Shown here: positions 1 through 6,988 of the stretch, piece after piece | Layout of the letters: every line of letters starts with the position of its first letter | Position numbering within the stretch: position 1 is the stretch's first letter | Source: Mycetocola sp. | Lineage (GTDB): Bacteria; Actinomycetota; Actinomycetes; Actinomycetales; Microbacteriaceae | Length of the DNA stretch: 36,498 nucleotides | Assembly: GCF_025464835.1 (NCBI RefSeq) | Contig: NZ_JAODMP010000018.1 | Coordinates: forward strand, 1 to 36,498 | Direction of reading: 5' to 3' | Position numbers and translations under genes: made by a program | The notes under the pieces: model-generated | Database searches by the model: none | Told to the model about the DNA's origin: nothing | What the model saw: only the letters and a program-made list of their open reading frames with translations

Positions 1-1
1 A

Positions 2-145
2 GCACCAGGCGAGCAAGGCCTCTCCAACGCCGGAGACTCGGTCGACGACGCCGGCTTCGGCGACGACCAGGGCATCGGCGACGGCACTGGACTCGGCGAC
101 GGTAACGGGAACACGGGCCAGTCGCCGGACGAGAGCCCGCAGTAG
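2..145 (+). CDS. 3' end of a protein with a Gly/Asp-rich tail (5' partial)
   Basis: An open frame enters from the left edge and ends at TAG 143-145. The visible 47 residues are rich in Gly, Asp, Ser and Asn (for example GDGTGLGDGNGNTGQSPDE), a low-complexity, acidic, probably disordered C-terminal tail. Nothing in it identifies the family. Tails like this occur on secreted or surface proteins, but that is only a guess. A strong hairpin follows the stop codon, which supports this being a genuine gene end. Confidence 0.5.
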   Translation, partial: APGEQGLSNAGDSVDDAGFGDDQGIGDGTGLGDGNGNTGQSPDESPQ

Positions 146-158
146 CGGCGCCGATGCG

Positions 159-210
159 CCCGGTTCGGGCGCACTCACGTGGTGCGCCGCATGACCGCGT
201 CCGAACCGGG
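159..210. terminator. Hairpin terminator between convergent genes
   Basis: CCCGGTTCGG (159-168) pairs perfectly with CCGAACCGGG (201-210). An inner stem GCGCAC/GTGCGC (169-174 with 182-187) stacks on it, with unpaired bases 188-200 on one side. It lies between the + strand partial gene ending at 145 and the - strand gene ending at 232, so it could serve both. There is no T-tract, as is common in high-GC actinobacteria. Confidence 0.6.
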
Positions 211-231
211 TGATGACGTACTCCGGATGCG

Positions 232-1680
232 TCACGCGGCACCTGCCGCCCCTCCCCGCGGCAGTGCCACCGGGTCGAGGAGCGTTCCGGTGAGCGTGCG
301 CACCCACCACGCGCCGGTAGCCCGGTGTTCGGCCGGTGTGGAGTAGCGGTAGCGGAACGCGCGGGCTCGGATCCAGCGGGGCGGAGCATCCGGGAACGGA
401 TTCCTGCCCATCAACCGGAGCGTGCGCCTGTCGCCCTCGAGCAGTTTCACGACGAGCATCTGGAACCACCGGGCGTCCGACGAGCCGAGCGCGAGAAACC
501 ACATCAACCAGTCAAGCCTCAGGTGGTACGGCGCGACCTGCGGCGGCATCCGTTTCACATCACCCGGTTTGCCCTTGAACTCGTACGGGATCCACTCCGA
601 CGACGGCCCCGGCCGTTCATCCGAGCACCCCTCGACGACGATCTCGATGCGGACCTTCGTCACCGTGCCGAATGCTCCATACGCGTTGACGAGGTGATAC
701 CGGTTGAAGCTCGCGTTCATCAGCTGATGCCGGGCGAACAGGTTGGCGAGCGGCCGCCAGCTCAGCACCAGCAGGAATGCGGTCACCGCGATCACGAGCG
801 CGTCGAACCACACCGGCGTCAGCGGATACTCGGTTTTCAGGCCGTCGAAGGCGAACACCGTGCGAATCGTTCCGTCGTCGATCGCGCAGAACGCGAGCAC
901 GATGGTGATCCAGTTCAACCAGGCGAAGTTTCCGGTGAACACAAGCCACAACTGGGTGAGGACGATGAACGTCGCCGCAACGGATGCCACCGGTTGCGGC
1001 GCGAACAGAAAGAACGGCACGACGAGTTGCGCGAAGTGACTGCCGAGCACCTCACAGCGATGGAACCATTTCGGCAGGTGGTGAACGAACCAGCTGACCG
1101 GGTTCGGCATCGGCTGGGTCTCATGGTGGAACATCAGGGCGGTGAGGTCACGCCATTCGCGCCCGCCGCGCATCTTGATCATGCCGGCGCCGAACTCGAG
1201 CCGGAACACCAGCCAGCGCAGGAACAGGATCACCAGCAACGGCGGCGCCACCTGGTCCGAACCGAGGAACGCGACCACGAATCCCGCTTCGAGGAGCAGG
1301 CTCTCCCAGCCGAAACCGTAGAACGTCTGGCCGATGTTCACGATCGAGAGATACAACGCCCACACCACGAGGAACGCGATCATCGGAAGCCATGGCGGCC
1401 CGGACTGCGGCAGACCAGCGATGAGGGTCGCCGATATACCCGCGCCGACGGCCGCGACACCGAGGAGGCGATCGTCGCTGTAGCCGCGATGGAACAGGCT
1501 GGGGAACTGCTTGAAACTGACGCGACGCAGGAACCACGGCGCCGGCAACAGCCCCCGTTCGCCCAGGAGCGCCGGGAACTGGTTGGCCGCGGACACGAAC
1601 GCGATCAGGTACAGCGCCGCAATGCCACGCTGAAGGACCTGGCGGGCGAGCTCATAGTCCTCGGCGGCGAACCACTCCAT
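232..1680 (-). CDS. Lipase maturation factor family integral membrane protein
   Basis: The 482-residue protein resembles the lipase maturation factor (LMF1) family. In vertebrates LMF1 is an ER membrane protein that helps lipases fold; the bacterial members have no firmly assigned role. The N-terminal half has several hydrophobic helices interrupted by the motifs GLLPAPWF, FYGFGWESLLLEAGF and RWLVFRLEFGAGMIKMRGG, then HHETQPMPNPVSWFVHHLP, all typical of the family. The C-terminal part is a soluble domain ending in RYRYSTPAEHRATGAWWVR. The ATG at 1680 is used; a GTG directly upstream (1683) is equally possible and neither has a strong ribosome site. It is divergent from the lysine-rich protein gene. 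Family call is confident; function is not. Confidence 0.85.
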   Translation of the reverse strand: MEWFAAEDYELARQVLQRGIAALYLIAFVSAANQFPALLGERGLLPAPWFLRRVSFKQFPSLFHRGYSDDRLLGVAAVGAGISATLIAGLPQSGPPWLPMIAFLVVWALYLSIVNIGQTFYGFGWESLLLEAGFVVAFLGSDQVAPPLLVILFLRWLVFRLEFGAGMIKMRGGREWRDLTALMFHHETQPMPNPVSWFVHHLPKWFHRCEVLGSHFAQLVVPFFLFAPQPVASVAATFIVLTQLWLVFTGNFAWLNWITIVLAFCAIDDGTIRTVFAFDGLKTEYPLTPVWFDALVIAVTAFLLVLSWRPLANLFARHQLMNASFNRYHLVNAYGAFGTVTKVRIEIVVEGCSDERPGPSSEWIPYEFKGKPGDVKRMPPQVAPYHLRLDWLMWFLALGSSDARWFQMLVVKLLEGDRRTLRLMGRNPFPDAPPRWIRARAFRYRYSTPAEHRATGAWWVRTLTGTLLDPVALPRGGAAGAA

Positions 1681-1889
1681 CACAAGCCGACGGTAGACCC
1701 GTGGCGATTCCGCTTCAACGGGTTGAGTTCAGCGCGGGCATCCCCCTGGCCGCGACGGGTTCCGGCGAGGAATCGACCGTATCCTCTCGCAAAAACGCTC
1801 GAACGAGAAGAGGTAGCCCTCGAGCCGGCGTCAGTGCCATCATCGACGAAATCGGGATCGGTTTCCTGACCGCCCGGAAGGGACACGTC

Positions 1890-2558
1890 ATGGCACGAGT
1901 GAGCAAGAACGAGAAGACGGCGAAAGACGCGCTGAAGAATGCCCGCGAGGCAATCAAAGCCGCAACCAAGGCTGCCCAGAAGTCAAACAAGAGTGCGCGT
2001 AAGGATGCCGGCGGCTTGAAGGGAGCACTCGAGAAGGGCCTCGCCGCCTCACCGAAGCGGACCGCCACAGTGAAGAAGGCAGACGCTGGCGCCAAAGCCA
2101 AGGGCCTCAAGGGCACCAAGGCGGCCGAGGATGCCACGAAGACCAAGTCTGCAAAGAAGGACAAGGGCACGAGCGCGGCGTCCACGAAACTCGGCAAAGA
2201 GGCGAAACTCGGCAAGCTCGCCGGCAAAGACAAGACGCTCAAGGCGAACGCCACCAAGCCGGGCAAGAACATGAAGTCGGGTAAAGACGCCAAGCCAGGC
2301 AAGGAAGCGAAGGTGAGCAAGACCGCCGCGAAGGTGCAGGGCACAAAGCCCGCCCGTGAAGCCAAGACGGCCATCGTTTCCAGGCTGACGGCGCCTTCGA
2401 CCGCCTCGTCATCGGCACCGGTGACCGCGAAAAGAGGACGGCGCAAGTCGACCGAACCAACGCTGCTCCAGTTGCGGGCACAGGCGAAGTCGGCCGGGCT
2501 CTCCGGCTTCTCACGTCTGAACAAGACAGATCTGCAAAACCTGCTCGGCCAACGCTAG
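1890..2558 (+). CDS. Lysine/alanine-rich histone H1-like protein with Rho-N/SAP-like C-terminus
   Basis: The 222-residue protein starts at ATG 1890, preceded by GGAAGGGA. The open frame extends upstream to 1701, but that part is not lysine-rich and lacks a ribosome site. Residues 1-185 are an extremely basic Lys/Ala/Gly array with repeated KPGK, KLGKEAK and SGKDAK units, resembling eukaryotic histone H1 tails and the basic tails of mycobacterial HU. The last 40 residues form a compact segment (LLQLRAQAKSAGLSGFSRL, then NKTDLQNLL) that resembles the helix-turn-helix fold of the Rho N-terminal or SAP domain, which binds nucleic acid. It probably coats or compacts DNA or binds RNA. The role is inferred from composition only; no characterised homologue is recognised. 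A PPOX-type gene follows after 45 bases. Confidence 0.75.
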   Translation: MARVSKNEKTAKDALKNAREAIKAATKAAQKSNKSARKDAGGLKGALEKGLAASPKRTATVKKADAGAKAKGLKGTKAAEDATKTKSAKKDKGTSAASTKLGKEAKLGKLAGKDKTLKANATKPGKNMKSGKDAKPGKEAKVSKTAAKVQGTKPAREAKTAIVSRLTAPSTASSSAPVTAKRGRRKSTEPTLLQLRAQAKSAGLSGFSRLNKTDLQNLLGQR

Positions 2559-2603
2559 GGCTTCTCCGACCACGCCGTTCTCACGAATTCAAGGAGGGTC
2601 GCT

Positions 2604-3152
2604 ATGACGTTCAGCGACGACGAAATCGCAACTCCCGCGACACGAACAGTCCCAACCAACACGTTCATCCCCGCCGACGACGCGGATATGAAGACCATTG
2701 CCGGCCTCGTGAAATCAGCGAAGATCGCCCTCGTGACGACCATTACCGCGAGTGGTCACCTGCACAGTCGCCCGCTGGCCGCCCAGGAGATCGACTTCGA
2801 CGGGGACCTGTGGTTCTTCACGCAGGATCCGAGTTCGAAGGTCGAAGACATCCGCAGGAACAACCAGGTCAACGCTGCATTCGAATCGGGAAAGGGATAC
2901 CTCTCGGTCGCCGGGACCGCGAGCGTCGTCCACGACAGGGACAAAGTCGACGAGCTCTGGACCCCCGCCGTGGAAGCCTGGTTCCCGGAGGGCAAGGACG
3001 ACCCGACAGTGGCGCTCATCAAGGTGACAGCCGAGTCGGCTGAATACTGGGCATCGAACGAACCGGGGGTGGTGACGGCGTTCAAGATCGCCAAAGCCAT
3101 CGTCACGCATTCCCAACCGGATGTCGGCGAGAACAAGTCGGTGGACCTCTAG
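2604..3152 (+). CDS. Pyridoxamine 5'-phosphate oxidase-family (general stress protein 26-like) protein
   Basis: The 182-residue protein has the split beta-barrel of flavin-binding PPOX proteins. Family hallmarks are the N-terminal strand pair KIALVTTITASGHLHSRPLA, the following DLWFFTQDPSSKVEDI segment, and the C-terminal EYWASNEPG motif seen in general stress protein 26-like members. These proteins bind FMN, FAD or F420 and are linked to stress responses; the substrate is unknown here. The start is well supported by AAGGAGG six bases before the ATG. It follows the lysine-rich gene by 45 bases and may share its transcript. Confidence 0.85.
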   Translation: MTFSDDEIATPATRTVPTNTFIPADDADMKTIAGLVKSAKIALVTTITASGHLHSRPLAAQEIDFDGDLWFFTQDPSSKVEDIRRNNQVNAAFESGKGYLSVAGTASVVHDRDKVDELWTPAVEAWFPEGKDDPTVALIKVTAESAEYWASNEPGVVTAFKIAKAIVTHSQPDVGENKSVDL

Positions 3153-3166
3153 AGAACTCCCTGGGC

Positions 3167-3592
3167 TCAGGCCACCAGGTAGTCTTCGGCGGCGATCCAG
3201 CGAACCCCGCGTTTGTGGCTGAGTAACTGTGCGCGCACCGGGAGACCTTCCCCGGTGCAGGCGCGCTGCAGGTGCCGCGCCCAGGCGCAGTCATGGGGAG
3301 TGAGGCTGTCGCTCGCGTAGCGTTCCCAGACGAAGATCACCTGCGTCGCTCTGGCAACGTCGGCGATCTCTTTCAGGCTCGCCGCAAAAGACTCGGCGTT
3401 CCCGCCGCCCGGCGACTCCGGATAATCCGCGATCGGCATGACCAGGGGCACCTGGACATGGTCTGCGTAGAGGAACAGCATCCACACCTGCCGGGTGCAC
3501 GCGCGCCCCACCAGCGCCTGCACGCGCTGCTCGATGAGCTCGTCGGTGACGAGCGGTACGTTTCTCGCCGTTTCGGCGCTGATGTCGGTCAT
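3167..3592 (-). CDS. Unrecognised soluble protein, about 141 aa
   Basis: No family is recognised. The protein is soluble, with alternating hydrophobic strands (RQVWMLFLYADHVQVPLVMPI and TQVIFVWERYASD) and a conserved-looking end, HLQRACTGEGLPVRAQLLSH followed by KRGVRWIAAEDYLVA, suggesting a small alpha/beta fold. Starts at ATG 3592, ATG 3601, ATG 3634 or TTG 3670 are all in frame and none has a good ribosome site; 3592 is chosen because residues before it look unstructured. The gene is divergent from the F420-type protein gene and convergent with the upstream PPOX gene, 14 bases apart. Third-position GC supports real coding on this strand. Confidence 0.65.
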   Translation of the reverse strand: MTDISAETARNVPLVTDELIEQRVQALVGRACTRQVWMLFLYADHVQVPLVMPIADYPESPGGGNAESFAASLKEIADVARATQVIFVWERYASDSLTPHDCAWARHLQRACTGEGLPVRAQLLSHKRGVRWIAAEDYLVA

Positions 3593-3689
3593 GCTGACCA
3601 TCGTGACGAACGCGCCGGTCCCGGCCAGCCGCATCCGTGTTTCTGTGGAGAAACGGATGCCTGTGGACAACTCCGTTCAGGTCGGCAGC

Positions 3690-4310
3690 ATGACCGCAGA
3701 CATCCCCGCACACCTCGTGCACCTGCGCACCGAGCCGAACTTCGGCAGCCTCGCCACCGTGCGGCAGGACACCACGGCCCCAGTGAACCCGATGTGGCTC
3801 GAGTACGACGGCGCGCGCCTGCCGTTCACCCACACGTCGAAGCGGGCAAAGTTCCGCAACCTGCAGAAGAACCCGTCGATGGCGCTTGCCGTTGTCGACC
3901 CAGAAAATCCGCAGAGTCACATCGCGGTACGGGGCGTACTGGCTGCGGTGCGGGACGACCCCACCGGCGACTTCTCCGTGCGGCTCGGCAAGCGATACGG
4001 CAAGCGGTACGGCAAGGCGACCCAGGAAGCGCCGCCCGACACAGCAGACCGGGTGATCCGCGTGATGAGGATCGCCCGGTGCATGGGCGCTGAAGCCGGG
4101 CATCCGCAGCCCAGGATGACCGCGGATGCCCCGCAGCACTACGCGGTCTGTCGCTCGTGCTCGCCCTCGGCGATCTCCTCGACGAGCTTCGCGTTGAACG
4201 CGGGCAGGTCGTCGGGCGTGCGGCTCGAAACCAGACCACTGTCGACGACGACTTCTTCGTCGACCCAGTTCGCGCCAGCGTTGACCAGGTCGGTCCTGAG
4301 GCTGGGGTAA
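3690..4310 (+). CDS. PPOX-class F420-dependent enzyme with abnormal 3' extension
   Basis: Residues 1-133 match the PPOX-class F420-dependent family: MTADIPAHLVHLRTEPNFG, PVNPMWLEYDG, then FTHTSKRAKFRNLQKNPSMA and VDPENPQ. Family members normally end soon after the VMRI strand, at about 130-140 residues. Here the frame runs on as AEAGHPQPR and further for 70 residues of low-quality sequence, crossing 172 bases into the opposite DJ-1 gene. A TGA in another frame at 4091-4093 sits where the normal end is expected, so a one-base frameshift or lost stop is likely. An in-frame duplication (KRYGKRYGK, around 3989-4017) is also present. Such proteins reduce or oxidise substrates with cofactor F420; the substrate here is unknown. 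Confidence 0.7.
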   Translation: MTADIPAHLVHLRTEPNFGSLATVRQDTTAPVNPMWLEYDGARLPFTHTSKRAKFRNLQKNPSMALAVVDPENPQSHIAVRGVLAAVRDDPTGDFSVRLGKRYGKRYGKATQEAPPDTADRVIRVMRIARCMGAEAGHPQPRMTADAPQHYAVCRSCSPSAISSTSFALNAGRSSGVRLETRPLSTTTSSSTQFAPALTRSVLRLG

Positions 4311-4690
4311 CTGGTCAGTTCACGACCGCGAACCACGTCCGCTTCGACCAGCAACCAGCCGCCATGGCAGATGACACCGACGGGTTTGTGATCCTCGAAG
4401 AATGAGCGGGCGAGGCTGACGGCAGCCGAGTCCATGCGCAGGTGGTCGCCGTTCACCACTCCACCGGGCAGAACGAGAGCATCGAACTGGTTCGAGGATG
4501 CGTCGGCAGCTCGAACGTCGACCTCCTGAGTGTGACCCTCCTTGCCGGTGAGCGTTCCGAGCTCAGGGGCGACGAGAACGGCGCTCGCGCCGGCATCCGT
4601 CACCGCCTGCCATGGGCTGGTCAACTCCGAGTCTTCGAAACCGTCCGTGAGGAGGAAGGCGACCTTCTTGCCTGAAAGCGTGTTTGTCAT
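4139..4690 (-). CDS. DJ-1/PfpI family protein (type 1 glutamine amidotransferase-like)
   Basis: The 183-residue protein shows the family signatures KKVAFLLTDGFEDSEL near the start, ALVLPGGVVNGD, and the nucleophile elbow VICHGGWLL with Cys108-His109; Glu19 is the usual acidic partner. Length matches PfpI/YhbO-type proteins, which act as deglycases, glyoxalases or stress chaperones; which activity applies cannot be read from sequence. AAAGGAG lies five bases before the ATG, so the start is firm. The 3' end overlaps the readthrough tail of the F420-type gene on the other strand. Neighbouring PPOX and MarR genes suggest a stress or redox context. Confidence 0.9.
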   Translation of the reverse strand: MTNTLSGKKVAFLLTDGFEDSELTSPWQAVTDAGASAVLVAPELGTLTGKEGHTQEVDVRAADASSNQFDALVLPGGVVNGDHLRMDSAAVSLARSFFEDHKPVGVICHGGWLLVEADVVRGRELTSYPSLRTDLVNAGANWVDEEVVVDSGLVSSRTPDDLPAFNAKLVEEIAEGEHERQTA

Positions 4691-4711
4691 GGTGCTCCTT
4701 TCCGGTTGGCT

Positions 4712-4740
4712 ACGTTACGTGGGCATCCACCGGGTTCGAA
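4712..4740 (-). promoter_or_regulatory. Candidate promoter of the DJ-1/PfpI gene
   Basis: Reading the minus strand, TTCGAA (4740-4735) is followed after 17 bases by TAACGT (4717-4712), a good actinobacterial -10 (TANNNT) with a poor -35. It lies 22 bases before the start codon. The remaining bases up to 4913 hold no gene that I can see. Confidence 0.35.
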
Positions 4741-4913
4741 GGCCCTTGACGCACTGCTCATGGAACGACTAACCGTTGCATGGTTGGGGCGCACAACCCC
4801 GCCAATCCGGGGCCCCCATTCGTCGTACTGAGGCGTTCTTGCAGCACGGCGGTGACTCTGGCGGCGTTATGCGCCAGGTGAGCGGATGCCGCGGAGGGCG
4901 AAGCACCCCGGAG

Positions 4914-5516
4914 TCACTTCGCCAGCGCGTCCAGCACGGCATCGATGGCTTCGTTGACGATGTCGCTCGCGTACGGTTCGGCCAGAATGGCCCTCGCCCG
5001 GCGCGCGAACCGTTCAGTGTCACCCTGACCGGATCGGAGCGGCCGCAGCGGGGCGAGGATCGCGGCGCGCCGCAGCCAGACATTGTTCTCCGCAATCCAC
5101 CGATCGAGCGTCGCCAGCGCCCGGCTGCGGCCTGCATCGTCGAGCCGCTCGATCATCGGGCCTACGACATCGGTGGCAAGCGGGTCGACGAGGGAGCGCA
5201 CCCGACCCTCCCGGATGAAGCCTTCAATACGGGTGAGGTCAAAGTTGTCGAGCATCGACACGTTCGACTGAAGCAACACGACCGCGGCGAGCCGACGCTC
5301 GAACACCGGAACGTCCCACAGTTCGGAGGCGAGGGCAGTGACCTCGTCATGGGACATTCCGCGGAACTTCCGGGATGCATCCCGCACGGTGCCGCGCACC
5401 GCACCGACCGAGGCGCCGTACGACCGCAGACCGCTCGCCCCTCGGTCGTCGACAGGCGGAGTCCACGCGGTTTCGCGCTGCAGGGCCGCGTCGATGAACT
5501 CCCCGGCCGCACTCAT
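4914..5516 (-). CDS. DNA alkylation repair protein (AlkD-like HEAT repeat fold)
   Basis: The 200-residue helical protein resembles the AlkD family of HEAT-like DNA glycosylases, which remove bulky or positively charged alkylated bases without flipping them. Family-like segments are MSHDEVTALASELWDVPVFE, ERRLAAVVLLQ, and near the C-terminus DRWIAENNVWLRRAAIL, the region that carries the catalytic Asp and aromatic residues in AlkD. At 200 residues it is slightly shorter than typical AlkD (about 220-240) and ends soon after that helix, so the last repeat may be reduced. ATG 5516 is the only sensible start; the ribosome site is weak. The MarR gene on the same strand ends 38 bases upstream, so co-transcription is possible. 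Confidence 0.75.
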   Translation of the reverse strand: MSAAGEFIDAALQRETAWTPPVDDRGASGLRSYGASVGAVRGTVRDASRKFRGMSHDEVTALASELWDVPVFERRLAAVVLLQSNVSMLDNFDLTRIEGFIREGRVRSLVDPLATDVVGPMIERLDDAGRSRALATLDRWIAENNVWLRRAAILAPLRPLRSGQGDTERFARRARAILAEPYASDIVNEAIDAVLDALAK

Positions 5517-5553
5517 GCGACCATTCTTGCCGACCGTCGTCGGCTACGACAGG

Positions 5554-6057
5554 TCAGGAGTTCGATTCGGTCTGCGCGAGGGCCCCTGGGTTGAATCGGT
5601 GCTCCGGGTCGATGGTTCCCAGGATGCGGGCCATGATGCGGTCGAGGTCGTCGACATCCTCCGCCGAGAGCGGATCGATGACGTTCTCCCGAACATTGGT
5701 GACGTGTCCAGGAGCCGTGTCGACCACTTTCCCCAGGCCGGCATCGGTCAGCCGCGCATTCGTGGCCCGCCGGTCCTCGACGCAGGGGGTGCGCTCGATG
5801 AAGCCGCGCTTCTCCAGCCGGGAGACGACGTGGGAGAGACGAGGGAGCGTCGCGTTGGTCGCCGATGCGAGCCCCGTCATCCGCAGGGTGCGGTCCGGCG
5901 CCTCAGAGAGCATCGCGAGCACGAAGTACTCGAAGTGGCTCAGCTCGGCGTCGCGCTGCAGCTGGGAGTCGAGTAACCCTGGCAGGAGTTCGACCACAGC
6001 GACGAACTTCTTCCACGCCCGAAGTTCTTCGGCATTGAGCCAGCGCACGTCATTCAT
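5554..6057 (-). CDS. MarR family transcriptional regulator
   Basis: The 167-residue protein has the MarR winged helix: an N-terminal dimerisation helix, then LSHFEYFVLAMLSEAPDRTL, the recognition region MTGLASATNATLPRLSHVV and the wing RLEKRGFIERTPCVEDRRAT. MarR proteins are dimeric repressors released by small ligands or oxidation; one Cys (in the wing) is present. It is transcribed divergently from the F420-reductase-like gene across about 100 bases, the classical arrangement in which a MarR protein controls both its own gene and the partner. The likely target is therefore the adjacent promoter. The ligand is unknown. Confidence 0.92.
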   Translation of the reverse strand: MNDVRWLNAEELRAWKKFVAVVELLPGLLDSQLQRDAELSHFEYFVLAMLSEAPDRTLRMTGLASATNATLPRLSHVVSRLEKRGFIERTPCVEDRRATNARLTDAGLGKVVDTAPGHVTNVRENVIDPLSAEDVDDLDRIMARILGTIDPEHRFNPGALAQTESNS

Positions 6058-6077
6058 GAATACATTCTATCCAATAC

Positions 6078-6121
6078 TTGACGCTACAACCAACTATCGC
6101 TAGCGTTGCTTGTATCAACAA
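6078..6121 (+). promoter_or_regulatory. Promoter of the F420-reductase-like gene, with possible MarR operator
   Basis: TTGACG (6078-6083), a 17-base spacer and TAGCGT (6101-6106) form a good vegetative promoter. The palindrome CGCTAGCG overlaps the -10, and TTGT-ATCA-ACAA (6110-6121) is a perfect inverted repeat at the expected transcription start. Either could be the operator of the divergent MarR protein. The promoter is well supported by spacing; the operator is inference. Confidence 0.6.
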
Positions 6122-6159
6122 CCAATCGGGCTGGCGCCCGGACAACTGAGGAGATCACC

Positions 6160-6774
6160 ATGACGAACGTCACCATCATCGGAGCCGGCAACATGGGCTC
6201 GGCCGTCGCAGGGATCGCCCTGGCCGGCGGCAACGGTGTTCAGGTCCTGGCCCGCGAGGCCGACAAAGCAGAAGTCAACCCGCAGGTAACCGCCGGGGTG
6301 GTCGGTGACACCATCACCGGTGACGTCGTCGTCTTCGCACTGCCATACCCGGCGGTGTCCGAGGTTCTCGACACCTACGCCGGACAGCTCGACGGCAAGA
6401 TCCTCGTCGATCTCACGAACCCGCTCGACTTCTCCACCTTCGATGACCTCGTCGTGCCTGCCGACAGCTCGGCTGCCGCCCAGTTCGCCGCCCAGGTGCC
6501 AGGAGCCCACGTTCTGAAGGCACTCAACACCAACTTCGCGGCCACCCTGACGACCGGCTCGGTCGGCGACGCGACGACCACCGTGCTCATCGCCGGGGAC
6601 GACGCGGACGCCAAGGCCACCTTCGCGGCCATCATCGAAGGCGGCGGACTGAACGCCGTTGACGCCGGTTCGCTCAAGCGCGCCCGCGAGCTCGAAGCCC
6701 TCGGCTTCCTGCAGCTGACCCTGGCCGCCGGAGAGAAGATCTCCTGGGCCGCCGGTTTCGCACTCATCAAGTAA
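6160..6774 (+). CDS. NAD(P)-binding protein, NADPH-dependent F420 reductase-like
   Basis: The 204-residue protein begins with a Rossmann motif (MTNVTIIGAGNMGSAVAGIA) and continues with GDVVVFALPYPAVSEVLDTY, ILVDLTNPLDFSTF and HVLKALNTNFA, the order found in F420:NADP oxidoreductase and its YqeC/ProC-like relatives. F420 reductases move hydride between NADPH and coenzyme F420; related proteins act on other substrates. ATG 6160 is chosen over an in-frame upstream start because GAGGAG sits just before it and the Rossmann strand begins at residue 4. A promoter lies just upstream, shared with the divergent MarR gene. Several PPOX/F420-type genes lie nearby, but the cofactor assignment is from family only. 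Confidence 0.85.
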   Translation: MTNVTIIGAGNMGSAVAGIALAGGNGVQVLAREADKAEVNPQVTAGVVGDTITGDVVVFALPYPAVSEVLDTYAGQLDGKILVDLTNPLDFSTFDDLVVPADSSAAAQFAAQVPGAHVLKALNTNFAATLTTGSVGDATTTVLIAGDDADAKATFAAIIEGGGLNAVDAGSLKRARELEALGFLQLTLAAGEKISWAAGFALIK

Positions 6775-6791
6775 GGACACAAGCATGTTCT

Positions 6792-6827
6792 GATGGCCCC
6801 GGTCCGCTACCACGGGCCGGGGCCATC
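6792..6827 (+). terminator. Strong GC hairpin terminator after the F420-reductase-like gene
   Basis: GATGGCCCCGGTCCG (6792-6806) pairs with CGGGCCGGGGCCATC (6813-6827) over 15 bases with one wobble and a 6-base loop CTACCA. It starts 17 bases after the stop codon and lacks a T-tract. The stretch from here to 6988 contains no gene; a TAGAAT at 6891-6896 is a good -10 for the next gene, without a clear -35. Confidence 0.8.
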
Positions 6828-6988
6828 GTCATCAGAAGCGCGGGCCGCCGGGGCAAGAAGCAACCCGCCCCTCTCAGCAACCTCCGCCCGTAGAATGGTC
6901 AGGCAGCGGTGGTCTCCGTCGTGCCGCTGGCGCTCCGCACAGCGCATTCTCCGCCCCACAAGGGCGACCATTCGGGAAGGGTGGCGAT

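Noticed and set aside
325-1869. 514-codon open frame opposite the LMF gene
   Set aside because: It mirrors the LMF coding strand; its translation is Arg/His/Glu-rich with no fold pattern, as expected for the antisense of a high-GC gene.
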